Shown: positions 8,660 through 18,054, numbered from the stretch's first letter. The stretch is DNA of 43,328 nucleotides from Flavobacteriaceae bacterium (GCA_013001965.1 JABDLA010000064.1:1-43328); one strand, 5' to 3'. Program-made: numbers and translations. Notes: generated by a model not told the origin, from the sequence alone.

Positions 8660-8730
8660 TCTTATTGTTGGTTAGTTACTTTGTAGGTAGCCATATTGCC
8701 GAAAACGTTACAGCTAAATTTGAGATTTTA

Positions 8731-10155
8731 TCAATTCCTGTAATTTAAAGCCGGTTCACGGTCTCCCAGTAATGGAATATATTTAAAATCATTGCCACGT
8801 CTTCTAAGAAATTCAACCTTGGCCTTAGCGATGATCTCAGGATCAGAAAATAAGTCAATTGCAGTTGCGGTAAGTGTTTTGGCTGCGATCATCATGCCTT
8901 TGATGCCAATGCCTGTTCCACCTGCAGAAACAGCCTGCCAGCTATGAGCCGGAGTTCCCGGCACCCAGGTCGCAGCCGCCATTCCAACCGTGGGGACAGC
9001 AAAACTCACATCGCCTACGTCCGTCGAACCATAGGCCTTTGAATTTTCAGTATAAGGAATAATTCCTTCTGTAAACCTTGTATCAAGGGTTTTTTGACCC
9101 AGGCTTTTAGATATTTTTTCAGCATAGGTGCGTTCTTCTTCATTATAGCTGAAACCACCTATAGCTGTTAAATTAGCATGCATTAGTTTTTGTAAGGTCA
9201 TATTAGGCAGTAACTCATGTGTTCCACCAATCATTTCATATTCCATAGTAGTATCCGTACCTAAAGCAGCACCCTTGGCGGCATTGATCATACGATCAAA
9301 AATATCAATAACAACGTCCCGTTTACCATGTCTTGCGTAGTAATAGACTTCGGCATAATCCGGTACAACATTTGGAGCCTTTCCGCCATCGGTGATCACA
9401 TAATGAATACGTGCATCCTGGGGGATATGCTCCCGCATCATATTTATCATATAGTTCATGGATTCTACAGCGTCCAGAGCCGAGCGTCCGCGTTCAGGGG
9501 CGCCGGCCGCATGAGCAGAGACTCCATAGAATCTGAATTTAGCCGATTTGTTGGCTAAAGCGGCACCCGGATTTGCCGCATTTACAGATGCAGGATGCCA
9601 ATGAAGAACGGCGTCTACATCATCAAAAAGGCCGGCTCTTGTCATATATACTTTTCCTGAACCACCTTCCTCAGCAGGACAACCATAGTAGCGTATAGTT
9701 CCTTGTTTATTATTGGTTTGCAACCAGGTTTTTGCATTGATAGCCGCAGCCATTGAAGCTGTTCCGAACAAATGATGACCACAGGCATGGCCCGCTTCAC
9801 CACCTGCTGATTTTTTTTCAGGAACTGCCTCTTGAGAAAGTCCGGGCAATGCATCATATTCACCTAAAATGGCAATAATGGGTGATCCACTTCCATATTC
9901 GGCGATAAATGCTGTAGGTATTCCGGCAACACCTTTCTTGATGCTAAAACCTTCATCTGCCAGGCCTTTTTGAAGTAAGGCCGTACTTTTTTCTTCCTGA
10001 TATCCCATTTCAGCGAGGGACCAGATCGTTTGAGCGATCTCTCCGTAATATTGGGTTTTTGAATCCAGTCCGTTTAAAATTTGATCTCGGTTTTTTTGTG
10101 CATGACTATCAATTCCTAACAGCAGCAAAAGAATACTTAATGCAATAGCTTTCAT
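8731..10155 (-). CDS. Exported M20 amidohydrolase (AbgB-like)
   Basis: A 474-residue M20-family metal-dependent amidohydrolase. It has a Sec signal peptide (MKAIALSILLLLLGIDSHAQ). Metal-site motifs are GEYDALPG (98-105), AGHACGHHLFG (121-131) and PAEEGGSGK (about 161-169); the C-terminal part has YGSTDVGDVSF and PAHSWQ. Length and motifs match the aminobenzoyl-glutamate utilisation protein B type, but E. coli AbgB is cytoplasmic and has no signal peptide. It probably hydrolyses amide-linked amino-acid conjugates in the periplasm; the exact substrate is unknown. A perfect TAnnTTTG promoter element lies 27 bp upstream. Confidence 0.88.
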   Translation of the reverse strand: MKAIALSILLLLLGIDSHAQKNRDQILNGLDSKTQYYGEIAQTIWSLAEMGYQEEKSTALLQKGLADEGFSIKKGVAGIPTAFIAEYGSGSPIIAILGEYDALPGLSQEAVPEKKSAGGEAGHACGHHLFGTASMAAAINAKTWLQTNNKQGTIRYYGCPAEEGGSGKVYMTRAGLFDDVDAVLHWHPASVNAANPGAALANKSAKFRFYGVSAHAAGAPERGRSALDAVESMNYMINMMREHIPQDARIHYVITDGGKAPNVVPDYAEVYYYARHGKRDVVIDIFDRMINAAKGAALGTDTTMEYEMIGGTHELLPNMTLQKLMHANLTAIGGFSYNEEERTYAEKISKSLGQKTLDTRFTEGIIPYTENSKAYGSTDVGDVSFAVPTVGMAAATWVPGTPAHSWQAVSAGGTGIGIKGMMIAAKTLTATAIDLFSDPEIIAKAKVEFLRRRGNDFKYIPLLGDREPALNYRN

Positions 10156-10181
10156 TTCAATAAATAATATGGGTTTGAATT

Positions 10182-10189
10182 CAAATATA
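10182..10189 (-). promoter_or_regulatory. Bacteroidota -7 element upstream of M20 amidohydrolase
   Basis: The minus strand reads TATATTTG, a perfect match to TAnnTTTG, 27-34 bp upstream of the amidohydrolase start codon. No clear TTTG -33 element is present at the usual spacing, so the call rests on the -7 element and its position. Confidence 0.5.
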
Positions 10190-10250
10190 AGCGATAAACT
10201 GCTATTATAAATCTCAAGTAATGTTTAATTTTACAGGAGATATTTTTTCT

Positions 10251-11522
10251 ATGAATATTCCTGATTCCGGATTAGCCAGAGTAGTGATTATAGGTGGTGG
10301 ATTTGCCGGTGTAAATTTGGCAAAATCCCTGGCAAATAAGAAGGTTCAGGTTGTCTTACTTGATCAGCATAATTACCATACATTTCAGCCCTTGTTGTAT
10401 CAAGTGTCATCGGCCGGTTTAGAACCGGACTCCATTGCTTATCCGCTACGGAAAATAATTAAGAATCATAAGAACTCATTTTTCCGAATGGCGAAAGTAA
10501 ATTTGATTCATCCGGAATCAAACACGGTTTCAACAAACATAGGTGAGCTTTCCTATGATTATTTGGTCATTGCTACAGGAACCAAAACGAATTTCTTCGG
10601 AAATCAGTCGATAGAAGACTATAGCATGCCCATGAAAAAAATTCCGCAGGCATTGAATATCCGAAGTTTGATCCTTCAAAACCTGGAGAAAGCAACGATA
10701 GCGGAAACCATTGAGGAGCGACGTTCATATTTGAATTTCGTTATTGTAGGTGGAGGCCCAACAGGTGTAGAATTGGCCGGCGCTATCGCCGAACTCAAAA
10801 ACCATATTGTTCCCAGGGATTATCCCGATTTGGATACCGGCGATATGTTTATTCATCTTCTTGAAGGGAATGATCGCCTATTATCGGCAATGAGTATTCA
10901 GGCGTCAAAAAAATCGGAGCAGTTTTTAAAGAAGCTCGGCGTGCATGTGCATTGCAATACCTATGTTAGTGGATATGATGGAAAAATTGTTCAAACCAAT
11001 ACTGATCTTAAATTACAGTCGGAAACCCTCATTTGGGCAGCGGGAATAACCGGCAACCCTGTTGAAGGTATTGCCACGGCTTCAATTGATACACGGCCAA
11101 ATCGGTATAAGGTCAACCAGTTCAATCAAGTTGAAGGTTACGACAATATTTTTGCACTGGGCGATATTGCCTTAATGTCTACCGAAGATTATCCATTGGG
11201 CCATCCACAGGTGGCACAACCGGCCATTCAGCAAGGTAAATTATTAGGAAAGAATCTTTTAAAACTACTAAAAGGGGAGGCGATGAAGCCTTTCAAGTAT
11301 AAAGATAAAGGCTCAATGGCAACCATTGGAAGAAACAAGGCTGTGGTTGATCTAAAACATTTTAATTTTGCCGGTTTTTTTGCCTGGTTTGTTTGGATGT
11401 TTATTCACTTAATGGCATTGGTAGGTTTTAGAAATCGGGTGATCGTTTTCTTTAATTGGACCTATAACTACATCAATTTCGATAAGGCCGCCCGATTGAT
11501 CATAAGGCCTTTTAAAAAATAA
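10251..11522 (+). CDS. ndh: Type II NADH:quinone oxidoreductase (NDH-2)
   Basis: A 423-residue flavoprotein when started at the ATG at 10251 (MNIPDSGLARVVIIGGG). An earlier ATG at 10221 adds ten residues but puts the Rossmann strand unusually far from the N-terminus. The first FAD-binding motif is VVIIGGGFAGVNLA; HNYHTFQPLLYQ is the characteristic NDH-2 quinone-site region. The NAD-binding motif is VIVGGGPTGVELAGAIAEL, and a second FAD motif is IFALGDIALM. The C-terminal ~50 residues contain amphipathic and aromatic-rich stretches (FAGFFAWFVWMFIHLMALVG) for membrane attachment. It oxidises NADH and reduces menaquinone without pumping protons, feeding the respiratory chain that also includes the cbb3 oxidase at the right end. 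Confidence 0.93.
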   Translation: MNIPDSGLARVVIIGGGFAGVNLAKSLANKKVQVVLLDQHNYHTFQPLLYQVSSAGLEPDSIAYPLRKIIKNHKNSFFRMAKVNLIHPESNTVSTNIGELSYDYLVIATGTKTNFFGNQSIEDYSMPMKKIPQALNIRSLILQNLEKATIAETIEERRSYLNFVIVGGGPTGVELAGAIAELKNHIVPRDYPDLDTGDMFIHLLEGNDRLLSAMSIQASKKSEQFLKKLGVHVHCNTYVSGYDGKIVQTNTDLKLQSETLIWAAGITGNPVEGIATASIDTRPNRYKVNQFNQVEGYDNIFALGDIALMSTEDYPLGHPQVAQPAIQQGKLLGKNLLKLLKGEAMKPFKYKDKGSMATIGRNKAVVDLKHFNFAGFFAWFVWMFIHLMALVGFRNRVIVFFNWTYNYINFDKAARLIIRPFKK

Positions 11523-11648
11523 TTAAGGGGCTCACTTTTTCAATTCATCAACAATATTTTACAGTTCAGTCGGAATAAATTTTTTTTCATTCGACTTTCG
11601 CTCAATTTTGAACTATCAATAAAACGCGAACAGTTAATCAATCAATAA

Positions 11649-13802
11649 ATGAAGATCTACTTATCAATTCTTTTCGGTGTCCTTTCAATGACCCTGGTGG
11701 CCCAATCAACCATCCAGGGCCATGTTACCGATCAGGCAGGTTTACCTATTATTGGAGCAAATGTTTATCTCAAAGGCACCTATGATGGCGGATCGACCAA
11801 TGACACCGGTGAATTTTCATTTAAAACCGAAGCGCAAGGGATTCAAACATTGGTCATATCATATTTATCCTTTGAAACCTTCACCCTTGTTGATGAGGTC
11901 ACAAAGATGAATAAACTGTTAATCAGTTTAAGGGATGAGGTCAATTCCCTGGACGCCGTGGTTCTTTCAGCCGGCTCATTTTCGGCTGGCGACAATAGTA
12001 AAATATCTGTTTTAAAGCCTCTGGACGTAGTTACGACAGCAAGCGCTTTGGGCGATTTTGTTGGAGCGCTGCAAACCTTACCCGGAACAACCACGGTAGC
12101 TGAAGATGGACGCCTTTTCGTACGAGGTGGAGATGCGGAGGAAACTCAAATATTTATCGATGGCCTTCGCGTTTTTACGCCTTATAGTCCAACCACCAAC
12201 AATGTACCAACCCGTGGGCGTTATTCACCATTTCTATTTGATGGTATCACCTTTTCTACCGGTGGCTATTCAGCAGAATACGGACAGGCATTATCGAGTG
12301 TTTTACTTTTGAATACGATCAATGAGCCCGACCAGGATAAAACCGATATTGGAATGATGAGTGTTGGAGCCACATTAGGGAATACTCAAAAATGGGAGAG
12401 ATCGTCATTAAGCGTCAATGCTTCCTATATCAATTTAGCACCTTATATCGCCTTGTTCCCAGACCGCAATGAGTGGGAGAAACCCTTTGAAGTTTTAGCC
12501 GGCGAGGCCGTATTCAGAAGAAAATTTGACAATGGCCTGCTTAAATTATATTCGGCATTTGATGCTTCAAATTTTGAACTCACCCAGGAAGACATCAATT
12601 CGGAAGACGGTGTACATTTTAAATTAAACAACAAAAATTTATACTTCAATGGCTCCTATTTAGGCATGCTCAATGACACCTGGACAATCTTCGGCGGACT
12701 CAGTTATACACACGGAAGAACCAAGGTCGGACTTTCAACCAATGCCATTGATGACACCGAAAACTCATTTCATGCAAAACTTAAATTAAAAAAACGCTTT
12801 AGCAGTCGCTTCAAACTGAATACAGGAATAGAATATTTCGCAACGGATTTTGAAGAAGATTTTTCCAACGAGTTTGTGAGTGCTGAGACCTATGCATTCG
12901 ATAATAATATTTTGGGGAGTTTTGCCGAAGCCGATATTTTCTTTTCAAAAAATATGGCTCTAAAAGCCGGAATTCGTGCTGAATATTTACAGATTTTTGA
13001 AGACTTTGCCCTTTCACCCAGACTATCTTTTGCCTATAAAACGGGAAGCAACAGCCAATTCTCCTTGGCCTACGGTACCTTTAATCAAAATCCAACAAAT
13101 GATATTTTGAAGTTTGAAGAAGATCTTGATAAACAACGAACTGCACATTACATTTTCAATTATCAATACAATAAGAACGGACAGATTTTCAGAGCCGAAA
13201 CCTACTATAAAGATTACGATAACCTGATCACTTTCGATTCTGAATTCGCCGATTTCGATTCCGAATACTCCAACGAGGGTTATGGTTATGCGGCAGGTGT
13301 GGACTTTTTCTGGAGAGACAATCGAAGTATAAAGAATTTAGACTATTGGGTAAGTTATTCCTTTTTGGATACTCAGCGTAAATACAAAAATTATCCGAAG
13401 CAATCACAGCCCGATTTTATCAATAAACACAATATTTCAATCGTTGGAAAGTACTGGGTAGATGCATGGAAAAGTCAGATTGGTTTTAGCTATGGTTATG
13501 CTACTGGCCGAACCTATACGAACCCGAATACCGATGGTTTTCTGGATCAAAAAACAAAACCGTTTAACAGTTTGAGTTTAAACTGGGCCTATCTTATCAG
13601 TCCGCAGAAGATTTTATACTTTTCGGTCAATAATGCACTTAACTTCAAAAATATCAATGGCTATCAATATGCCGATAGTCCTGATTTGAATGGTCAGTTT
13701 CAGCGGCGTGCATTGCAGCCTGCGGCAGATCAGTTTTTCTTTGTTGGTTTTTTCTGGACGATTAGTGAAGATAAAAGCAGTAATCAACTCGATAATCTTT
13801 AG
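11649..13802 (+). CDS. TonB-dependent outer-membrane receptor
   Basis: A 717-residue receptor. The signal peptide is MKIYLSILFGVLSMTLVAQ. A carboxypeptidase-regulatory-like domain follows at about residues 22-105 (GHVTDQAGLPIIGANVYLKG, GEFSF). The plug domain is at about 115-225 and contains LQTLPGTTTVAEDG, RLFVRGGDAEETQIFIDGL and YSAEYGQALSSV. The rest is a 22-strand-type beta-barrel ending ...QFFFVGFFWTIS. It imports an unknown substrate across the outer membrane using the proton-motive force. It is not a SusC-type giant receptor and has no SusD partner. The downstream gene is its probable energy transducer TonB. Confidence 0.92.
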   Translation: MKIYLSILFGVLSMTLVAQSTIQGHVTDQAGLPIIGANVYLKGTYDGGSTNDTGEFSFKTEAQGIQTLVISYLSFETFTLVDEVTKMNKLLISLRDEVNSLDAVVLSAGSFSAGDNSKISVLKPLDVVTTASALGDFVGALQTLPGTTTVAEDGRLFVRGGDAEETQIFIDGLRVFTPYSPTTNNVPTRGRYSPFLFDGITFSTGGYSAEYGQALSSVLLLNTINEPDQDKTDIGMMSVGATLGNTQKWERSSLSVNASYINLAPYIALFPDRNEWEKPFEVLAGEAVFRRKFDNGLLKLYSAFDASNFELTQEDINSEDGVHFKLNNKNLYFNGSYLGMLNDTWTIFGGLSYTHGRTKVGLSTNAIDDTENSFHAKLKLKKRFSSRFKLNTGIEYFATDFEEDFSNEFVSAETYAFDNNILGSFAEADIFFSKNMALKAGIRAEYLQIFEDFALSPRLSFAYKTGSNSQFSLAYGTFNQNPTNDILKFEEDLDKQRTAHYIFNYQYNKNGQIFRAETYYKDYDNLITFDSEFADFDSEYSNEGYGYAAGVDFFWRDNRSIKNLDYWVSYSFLDTQRKYKNYPKQSQPDFINKHNISIVGKYWVDAWKSQIGFSYGYATGRTYTNPNTDGFLDQKTKPFNSLSLNWAYLISPQKILYFSVNNALNFKNINGYQYADSPDLNGQFQRRALQPAADQFFFVGFFWTISEDKSSNQLDNL

Positions 13803-13822
13803 TAAAAGTCAATTTTCTTAAC

Positions 13823-13836
13823 ATGACAAAAGTCAT
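13823..13836. promoter_or_regulatory. ATGAC-N4-GTCAT palindrome upstream of tonB (Crp/Fnr-type box)
   Basis: Perfect palindrome ATGAC-AAAA-GTCAT, 50 bp before the tonB start. At 33 bp downstream of its centre lies TAACTTCA (13859-13866), a partial match to TAnnTTTG. The same motif occurs at 24062, 26965 and 37525. The 5-4-5 layout resembles Fnr-family boxes (TTGAT-N4-ATCAA) with a different half-site; the regulator is not in this window. Confidence 0.6.
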
Positions 13837-13885
13837 TGTGATTCTTTTTTGAAGATCATAACTTCATGATATTAAAACTCTTATC

Positions 13886-14608
13886 ATGGAAGCAAAGAAA
13901 AATCCGAAACTGGACATTAGCGCGAATAGCAGTTTATACTTTGCTATTGGGTTAAATATCATGCTGTTTTTTACTTACAGTGCATTAGAATATAAATCAT
14001 ACGATTCTGCCGGCATAACATTAGATATGTTGCAGGTTGAAGAAGTTATTGAAGAGGAAATTCCTATTACTGAACAAATTCAAACACCGCCACCACCACC
14101 ACCTCAAGCGGCTCCTGAAGTGATAACAATTATTGAGGATATTCAGGAAATTGAAGAGACGGTTATCGAAAGCTCGGAGATCACACAGGAAGATGCCATT
14201 GAGGATGTTGTAGAAGTTGAAGAAGTAGAGGTCGAAGATCTTGATGAGGATGTTCCGGTACCATTTTCAGTTGTTGAAAAAGTGCCAATCTTTCCTGGTT
14301 GTACAGGCAGATCAAATGCCGAATTAAAAACCTGTTTTCAGAAAAAAATGCAGGAACATTTAATCAAGCATTTTAAATATCCGGAAGTGGCTATGGAGAT
14401 GGAGATCACTGGAAAAGTATTTGTCATGTTCGAGATCAATAAAGATGGTGTTGTCTCGGGAATTAGATCGCGAGGGCCAGACAAACTTCTTGAAAAAGAA
14501 GCTGAGAGGATCATCAGTTTATTACCAAAGATGATTCCGGGAAAACAACGGGGAATGGCTGTACGAGTACCATACAGTATCCCGATAAATTTCCAAATAT
14601 TAAATTAG
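13886..14608 (+). CDS. tonB: Energy transducer TonB
   Basis: A 240-residue TonB. A cytoplasmic N-terminus is followed by one TM segment (about 17-34) and a periplasmic linker. The linker begins with a Pro run (QTPPPPPPQAAP) and is then very acidic, rich in Glu, Val and Ile, without the Lys-Pro repeats of E. coli TonB. The C-terminal TonB fold is at ~135-240. It starts VPFSVVEKVPIFPGC, has a Cys pair (PGCTGRSNAELKTC), then VFVMFEINKDGVVSGI and ends with YSIPINFQI. With ExbB/ExbD (not in the window) it would energise the receptor encoded just upstream. A 83-bp spacer with its own regulatory palindrome suggests it can be transcribed separately from the receptor. Confidence 0.93.
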   Translation: MEAKKNPKLDISANSSLYFAIGLNIMLFFTYSALEYKSYDSAGITLDMLQVEEVIEEEIPITEQIQTPPPPPPQAAPEVITIIEDIQEIEETVIESSEITQEDAIEDVVEVEEVEVEDLDEDVPVPFSVVEKVPIFPGCTGRSNAELKTCFQKKMQEHLIKHFKYPEVAMEMEITGKVFVMFEINKDGVVSGIRSRGPDKLLEKEAERIISLLPKMIPGKQRGMAVRVPYSIPINFQILN

Positions 14609-14643
14609 ATCATTACTGAAAAGTCTATGATATGAGTTTTAAT

Positions 14644-14681
14644 ATCTCCTGCTGCATTCATAATGTGGCAGGAGATTTTTT
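14644..14681. terminator. Intrinsic terminator after tonB
   Basis: A 9-bp perfect stem ATCTCCTGC/GCAGGAGAT (14644-14652 and 14668-14676) is extendable inward by five more pairs including two G-U pairs, leaving a 5-nt loop. A T6 run follows. The convergent DUF1684 gene ends just downstream. Confidence 0.88.
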
Positions 14682-14690
14682 GTGGCATTT

Positions 14691-15569
14691 TTAAAGCCGT
14701 TTTAAGGTTTCTCCGGCGGTCACTTTAAACGGTAAATGATTCTGTTGAGGTGGATATAAACAGGTTGTAAACTGCGAAAATGAACAGGGTGGATTATATA
14801 ATTTGTTAAAATCGATGGTGACCTTACCGTCCTGTTCGGGAAGATCAAGGTATACATAGCGCCCACCGCCATATGTATCATCACCTGAAGTTTCATCATT
14901 GACCATGGTAAATCCACTACTCCCAACATCCAGCTGATAGCTGTTGCCCTCATAGTCAAAGGTGACATAACCAATAAAATTTGTACTTGTTTTAACACCC
15001 AGTTGCGAATCTACCTTCTCTTCCTTTTCCTTGTCGTAATAGCTGAAGAATCCGTCAAAAATAAAATCTGAATTCAGTTCATAATGTTCATAACCCTTGA
15101 AGCGTTCTACCATAGGATTATTTTCATACCATACACGAAGATAAAGTGATCCGGCTCGCGTAATCACTTGCCAATTGATATCATTATGAAAGAGTTTTAT
15201 GGAACTGCCATATTCATCGAGCGGTAAATGTAAGTCCGTAACCAATGAATCAGATGCTGTTTTGATCATAACATTTTCTGCAGCTTTAAAACTGACGGAA
15301 TCTGATTTGACGGTTATCGTACCAACGGTTTCGGCTATACTTTCAATATTCATCACAAAATGGTTTAATGCTCCTTTTCCGAAGCTATTATCATTGTCCT
15401 TCAATTTATGAAGTCCGTTCAGCTGTAAATATTTTATACGGTTTTGTTGAAGTTTCTCAGTATAGGTTTCAAATTCCGATTTATAGTTGGCATCCAGTTT
15501 CGCACTTTTAGAATCGCTTTTGCAGGCAAAAAGTAGCATAAGAAGGCATAAAGCAATAATAGATCTCAT
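14691..15569 (-). CDS. DUF1684 lipoprotein
   Basis: A 292-residue protein started at the ATG at 15569, giving the lipoprotein signal MRSIIALCLLMLLFAC; the frame is open 19 codons further upstream. The DUF1684 signature is clear. LNGLHKLKDNDNSFG lies near residue 45. The C-terminal block has TSGDDTYGGGRYVYLDLP, then TIDFNKLYNPPCSFS, TCLYPPQQNHLPF and a final AGE. The family's activity is not known. The lipobox places it in the periplasm or at the outer membrane. It is a single-gene unit, convergent with tonB. Confidence 0.85.
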   Translation of the reverse strand: MRSIIALCLLMLLFACKSDSKSAKLDANYKSEFETYTEKLQQNRIKYLQLNGLHKLKDNDNSFGKGALNHFVMNIESIAETVGTITVKSDSVSFKAAENVMIKTASDSLVTDLHLPLDEYGSSIKLFHNDINWQVITRAGSLYLRVWYENNPMVERFKGYEHYELNSDFIFDGFFSYYDKEKEEKVDSQLGVKTSTNFIGYVTFDYEGNSYQLDVGSSGFTMVNDETSGDDTYGGGRYVYLDLPEQDGKVTIDFNKLYNPPCSFSQFTTCLYPPQQNHLPFKVTAGETLKRL

Positions 15570-15727
15570 AATTTGAAGGGTTTGATTATTGAAAAGACAA
15601 GTTAAGATTTTCTGACCTAATATCATATTTTACAAATCATCCTTAAAAAATAACAGTTCGGTACTTCATTTTTTAAAATATGATCCTGAGCTGTGATATT
15701 TGTACCATAATCAAAAAACAAACTATT

Positions 15728-16348
15728 ATGCAAAAGATCGCAATTATTATCGCAATTTTCGTTTCCGGACTATTAAATGCTCAAGGCAATTATGAAAACG
15801 GAATGATGAAAGCATTCGAATTATGGCAAGCCAACAATATGTCTGAAGCCGGACATTTATTTGAGCGCATTGCCGAAGCCGAAGAAGGCAATTGGTTACC
15901 CAAATATTATGCAGCCCATGTTAGTATCTTGAGCAGTTTTGGTGAAACCGATGAAAGCAAACTATCAGCACGGCTTGAAAAAGCTCAAAACCTGCTCAAT
16001 GATGCCATGACCTATTCGCCCGAAAATCCGGAGATCATGGTGCTACAAGCATTGCTGTACACGGCATGGATCTCTTATGATGGTGCGAAATACGGGATGA
16101 CCTTATCCGGGAAAGTTTACGCCACTTATGCAAAGGCTCAAACAATGGCACCAACGAATCCAAGAGTAGTATTGGCGAAAGCCGAATGGGAAATGGGCAG
16201 TGCATCTTATTTTGGGCAGGATACAAAACCGTTTTGTAAGGATGTTGAAAGGTCTCTTGATCTTTTTGCTAACTTTAAACCGGAAAGCGAATTTCACCCG
16301 AAATGGGGCAAGGAGAGAGCTGAGCAAATTTTATCAAATTGTAACTAA
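15728..16348 (+). CDS. Exported TPR-containing protein
   Basis: A 206-residue protein with signal peptide MQKIAIIIAIFVSGLLNAQ; the ATG at 15728 is chosen because an in-frame ATG 16 codons upstream would bury the signal. The mature part is helical with degenerate TPR-like repeats: ALSKAL-type pairs around WQANNMSEAGHLFERIAEAE, LEKAQNLLNDAMTYSPENPE and TYAKAQTMAPTNPRVVLAKAE. It ends with a Cys pair (PFCKDVERSLDLF ... LSNCN). It lies 8 bp before the LytS-type kinase and is probably the first gene of that signalling operon, so it may be a periplasmic accessory or sensor input (inference). Confidence 0.8.
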   Translation: MQKIAIIIAIFVSGLLNAQGNYENGMMKAFELWQANNMSEAGHLFERIAEAEEGNWLPKYYAAHVSILSSFGETDESKLSARLEKAQNLLNDAMTYSPENPEIMVLQALLYTAWISYDGAKYGMTLSGKVYATYAKAQTMAPTNPRVVLAKAEWEMGSASYFGQDTKPFCKDVERSLDLFANFKPESEFHPKWGKERAEQILSNCN

Positions 16349-16356
16349 AAGTAGTA

Positions 16357-17706
16357 ATGAAGCATTTTATCAAAGTCATAGCCATTGGAGCCTTAATCGG
16401 ATTCATTTTTCTGATCATCGATCAGGTCATTCGATTTTTGAACGGGGTTGATATAGCTTTTGACCAAACAATGCTTAAGCAATTTTATTACTATATGTTG
16501 TATTCAATCCCATTGTCTGTGGTCAATGCCTACTTTTTTGACTATGTTAATCATAAAGTCATTTGGGACCGCTATAAAAAATATCGAATTCTAATTGGTC
16601 TGCTCGGTTCTGTTTCGATAACACTGGTCACCTTATTTTTCCTTAGAGCATTTCAGCGGATGACCATTGAAGGGAAGAGTTACAACGAGTTTATTTCCGA
16701 AGAAAATGCCGGTTTTTATTTTGTAGCTCTGTTGATCACCCTGGTCATTTCACTATTTTTTCATGCGCTTTACTATTATCGTGAATTGCAAAAAAATAAA
16801 ATAAAGGAACAAAAGGTGATCGCCGGAACTGCAAGCGCAAAATTCGATGCTTTAAAGAATCAATTAGATCCTCATTTTTTGTTCAATAGCCTTAATGTGC
16901 TTACCAGCCTAATTGATGAAAATACCGAAAGCGCACAGAAATTTACTACGGCCCTTTCAAAAGTTTATCGTTATGTCCTTGAACAGAAAAATAAAGACCT
17001 GGTCACCGTAGATGAAGAATTGCAATTTGCCAAAACCTATATGTCATTGCTTAAAATGCGGTTTGAAGACAGTATTATTTTTGATATTCCCGAAGCCGCT
17101 TCCAACCCTGACAGCAAGGTCGTGCCATTATCGCTTCAATTGTTGCTGGAAAATGCAGTGAAGCATAATATGGTGACAAGTTCAAAGCCCTTGCACATTA
17201 AAATTTATGAGGAAGGCGGCAACCTGGTCATCATGAATAATTTACAGCCCAAACAAATTGTAAAGAAGGGAAGTGGTGTGGGATTAAGTAATATAAAGCA
17301 ACGCTATCAATTGCTCACCAATAGAAAAGTATACATCAATCAACAAGCAGATAGTTTTGCCGTGGCAATTCCAATGCTTACTAAACAAGTTAAAGTTATG
17401 AGAAATCAATCAAAATCTGAGTATGACGATCGCTATGTCAGAGCGCGAAAACATGTTGACGAACTTAAGGAATTTTATTATAGCCTGATCTCATACGTCC
17501 TCGTTATTCCGTTTTTAATTTTTATAAATTATCAAACCTCATGGCATTTTCAATGGTTTTGGTTCCCGCTTTTCGGATGGGGAATCGGACTCTGTTTTCA
17601 TGCCTACAAGGTATTTGTAAATGATGGTGTCTTCGGAAGGAGCTGGGAAAGTAATAAGATCAAACAATTCATGCAAGAGGAAGAAGAGCGCGGAAAATGG
17701 AGCTAA
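16357..17706 (+). CDS. LytS/YehU-type sensor histidine kinase with C-terminal 2TM domain
   Basis: A 449-residue membrane kinase. Four TM segments lie in residues 5-140. The His-kinase domain contains QLDPHFLFNSLNVLTSLI, with the phospho-acceptor His at residue 173. The ATP-binding region has LQLLLENAVKHN and GSGVGLSNIKQRY. From residue 348 (an internal Met, 17398) a second module begins, an extra 2TM domain with YVRARKHVDELKEFY, two TM segments and FGRSWESNKIKQFM. The same module occurs as three stand-alone proteins immediately downstream. The partner is the LytTR regulator at 19219-19974. The last 10 nt overlap the next gene. Confidence 0.9.
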   Translation: MKHFIKVIAIGALIGFIFLIIDQVIRFLNGVDIAFDQTMLKQFYYYMLYSIPLSVVNAYFFDYVNHKVIWDRYKKYRILIGLLGSVSITLVTLFFLRAFQRMTIEGKSYNEFISEENAGFYFVALLITLVISLFFHALYYYRELQKNKIKEQKVIAGTASAKFDALKNQLDPHFLFNSLNVLTSLIDENTESAQKFTTALSKVYRYVLEQKNKDLVTVDEELQFAKTYMSLLKMRFEDSIIFDIPEAASNPDSKVVPLSLQLLLENAVKHNMVTSSKPLHIKIYEEGGNLVIMNNLQPKQIVKKGSGVGLSNIKQRYQLLTNRKVYINQQADSFAVAIPMLTKQVKVMRNQSKSEYDDRYVRARKHVDELKEFYYSLISYVLVIPFLIFINYQTSWHFQWFWFPLFGWGIGLCFHAYKVFVNDGVFGRSWESNKIKQFMQEEEERGKWS

Positions 17707-18044
17707 ACCCTATGATTATGAGAGCATTAAGAAACGATAGAAAATATCACAGAGCTAAAAGCAGGGTGGATCGCCTTCGCCGATTCTACACACATGCCCT
17801 TGTTTATGTGGTGGTAAACCTGATGATCTCAGGCCTTAAGATTGGACGAAACCTCCGTAATGGAGAAAGCTTTGAAGAAGCCTTTTTTGATATGAGCCAT
17901 TATATCCTTTGGATATTCTGGGGTATTGCGTTGGCAATACATGCTTTTTCAGAATTTGGATTACCATTGCTACTAGGTAGTAACTGGGAAGAGGAAAAGA
18001 TAGAAGAATATATGAAACACGACCAACAAGATCGTTGGCAATAA
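17697..18044 (+). CDS. 2TM domain protein (copy 1 of 3)
   Basis: A 115-residue protein consisting almost entirely of one 2TM domain. Its parts are the basic entry motif YHRAKSRVDRLRRFYTHALV, two TM segments (about 42-58 and 75-100) and the exit motif GSNWEEEKIEEYMKHD. The start at 17697 overlaps the kinase stop by 10 nt; Met codons at 17712 and 17718 are alternatives. The tight packing with the kinase and regulator suggests these proteins act in the same membrane signalling complex. No biochemical function is known for the family. Confidence 0.85.
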   Translation: MELNPMIMRALRNDRKYHRAKSRVDRLRRFYTHALVYVVVNLMISGLKIGRNLRNGESFEEAFFDMSHYILWIFWGIALAIHAFSEFGLPLLLGSNWEEEKIEEYMKHDQQDRWQ

Positions 18045-18054
18045 ATTTAGAGTT

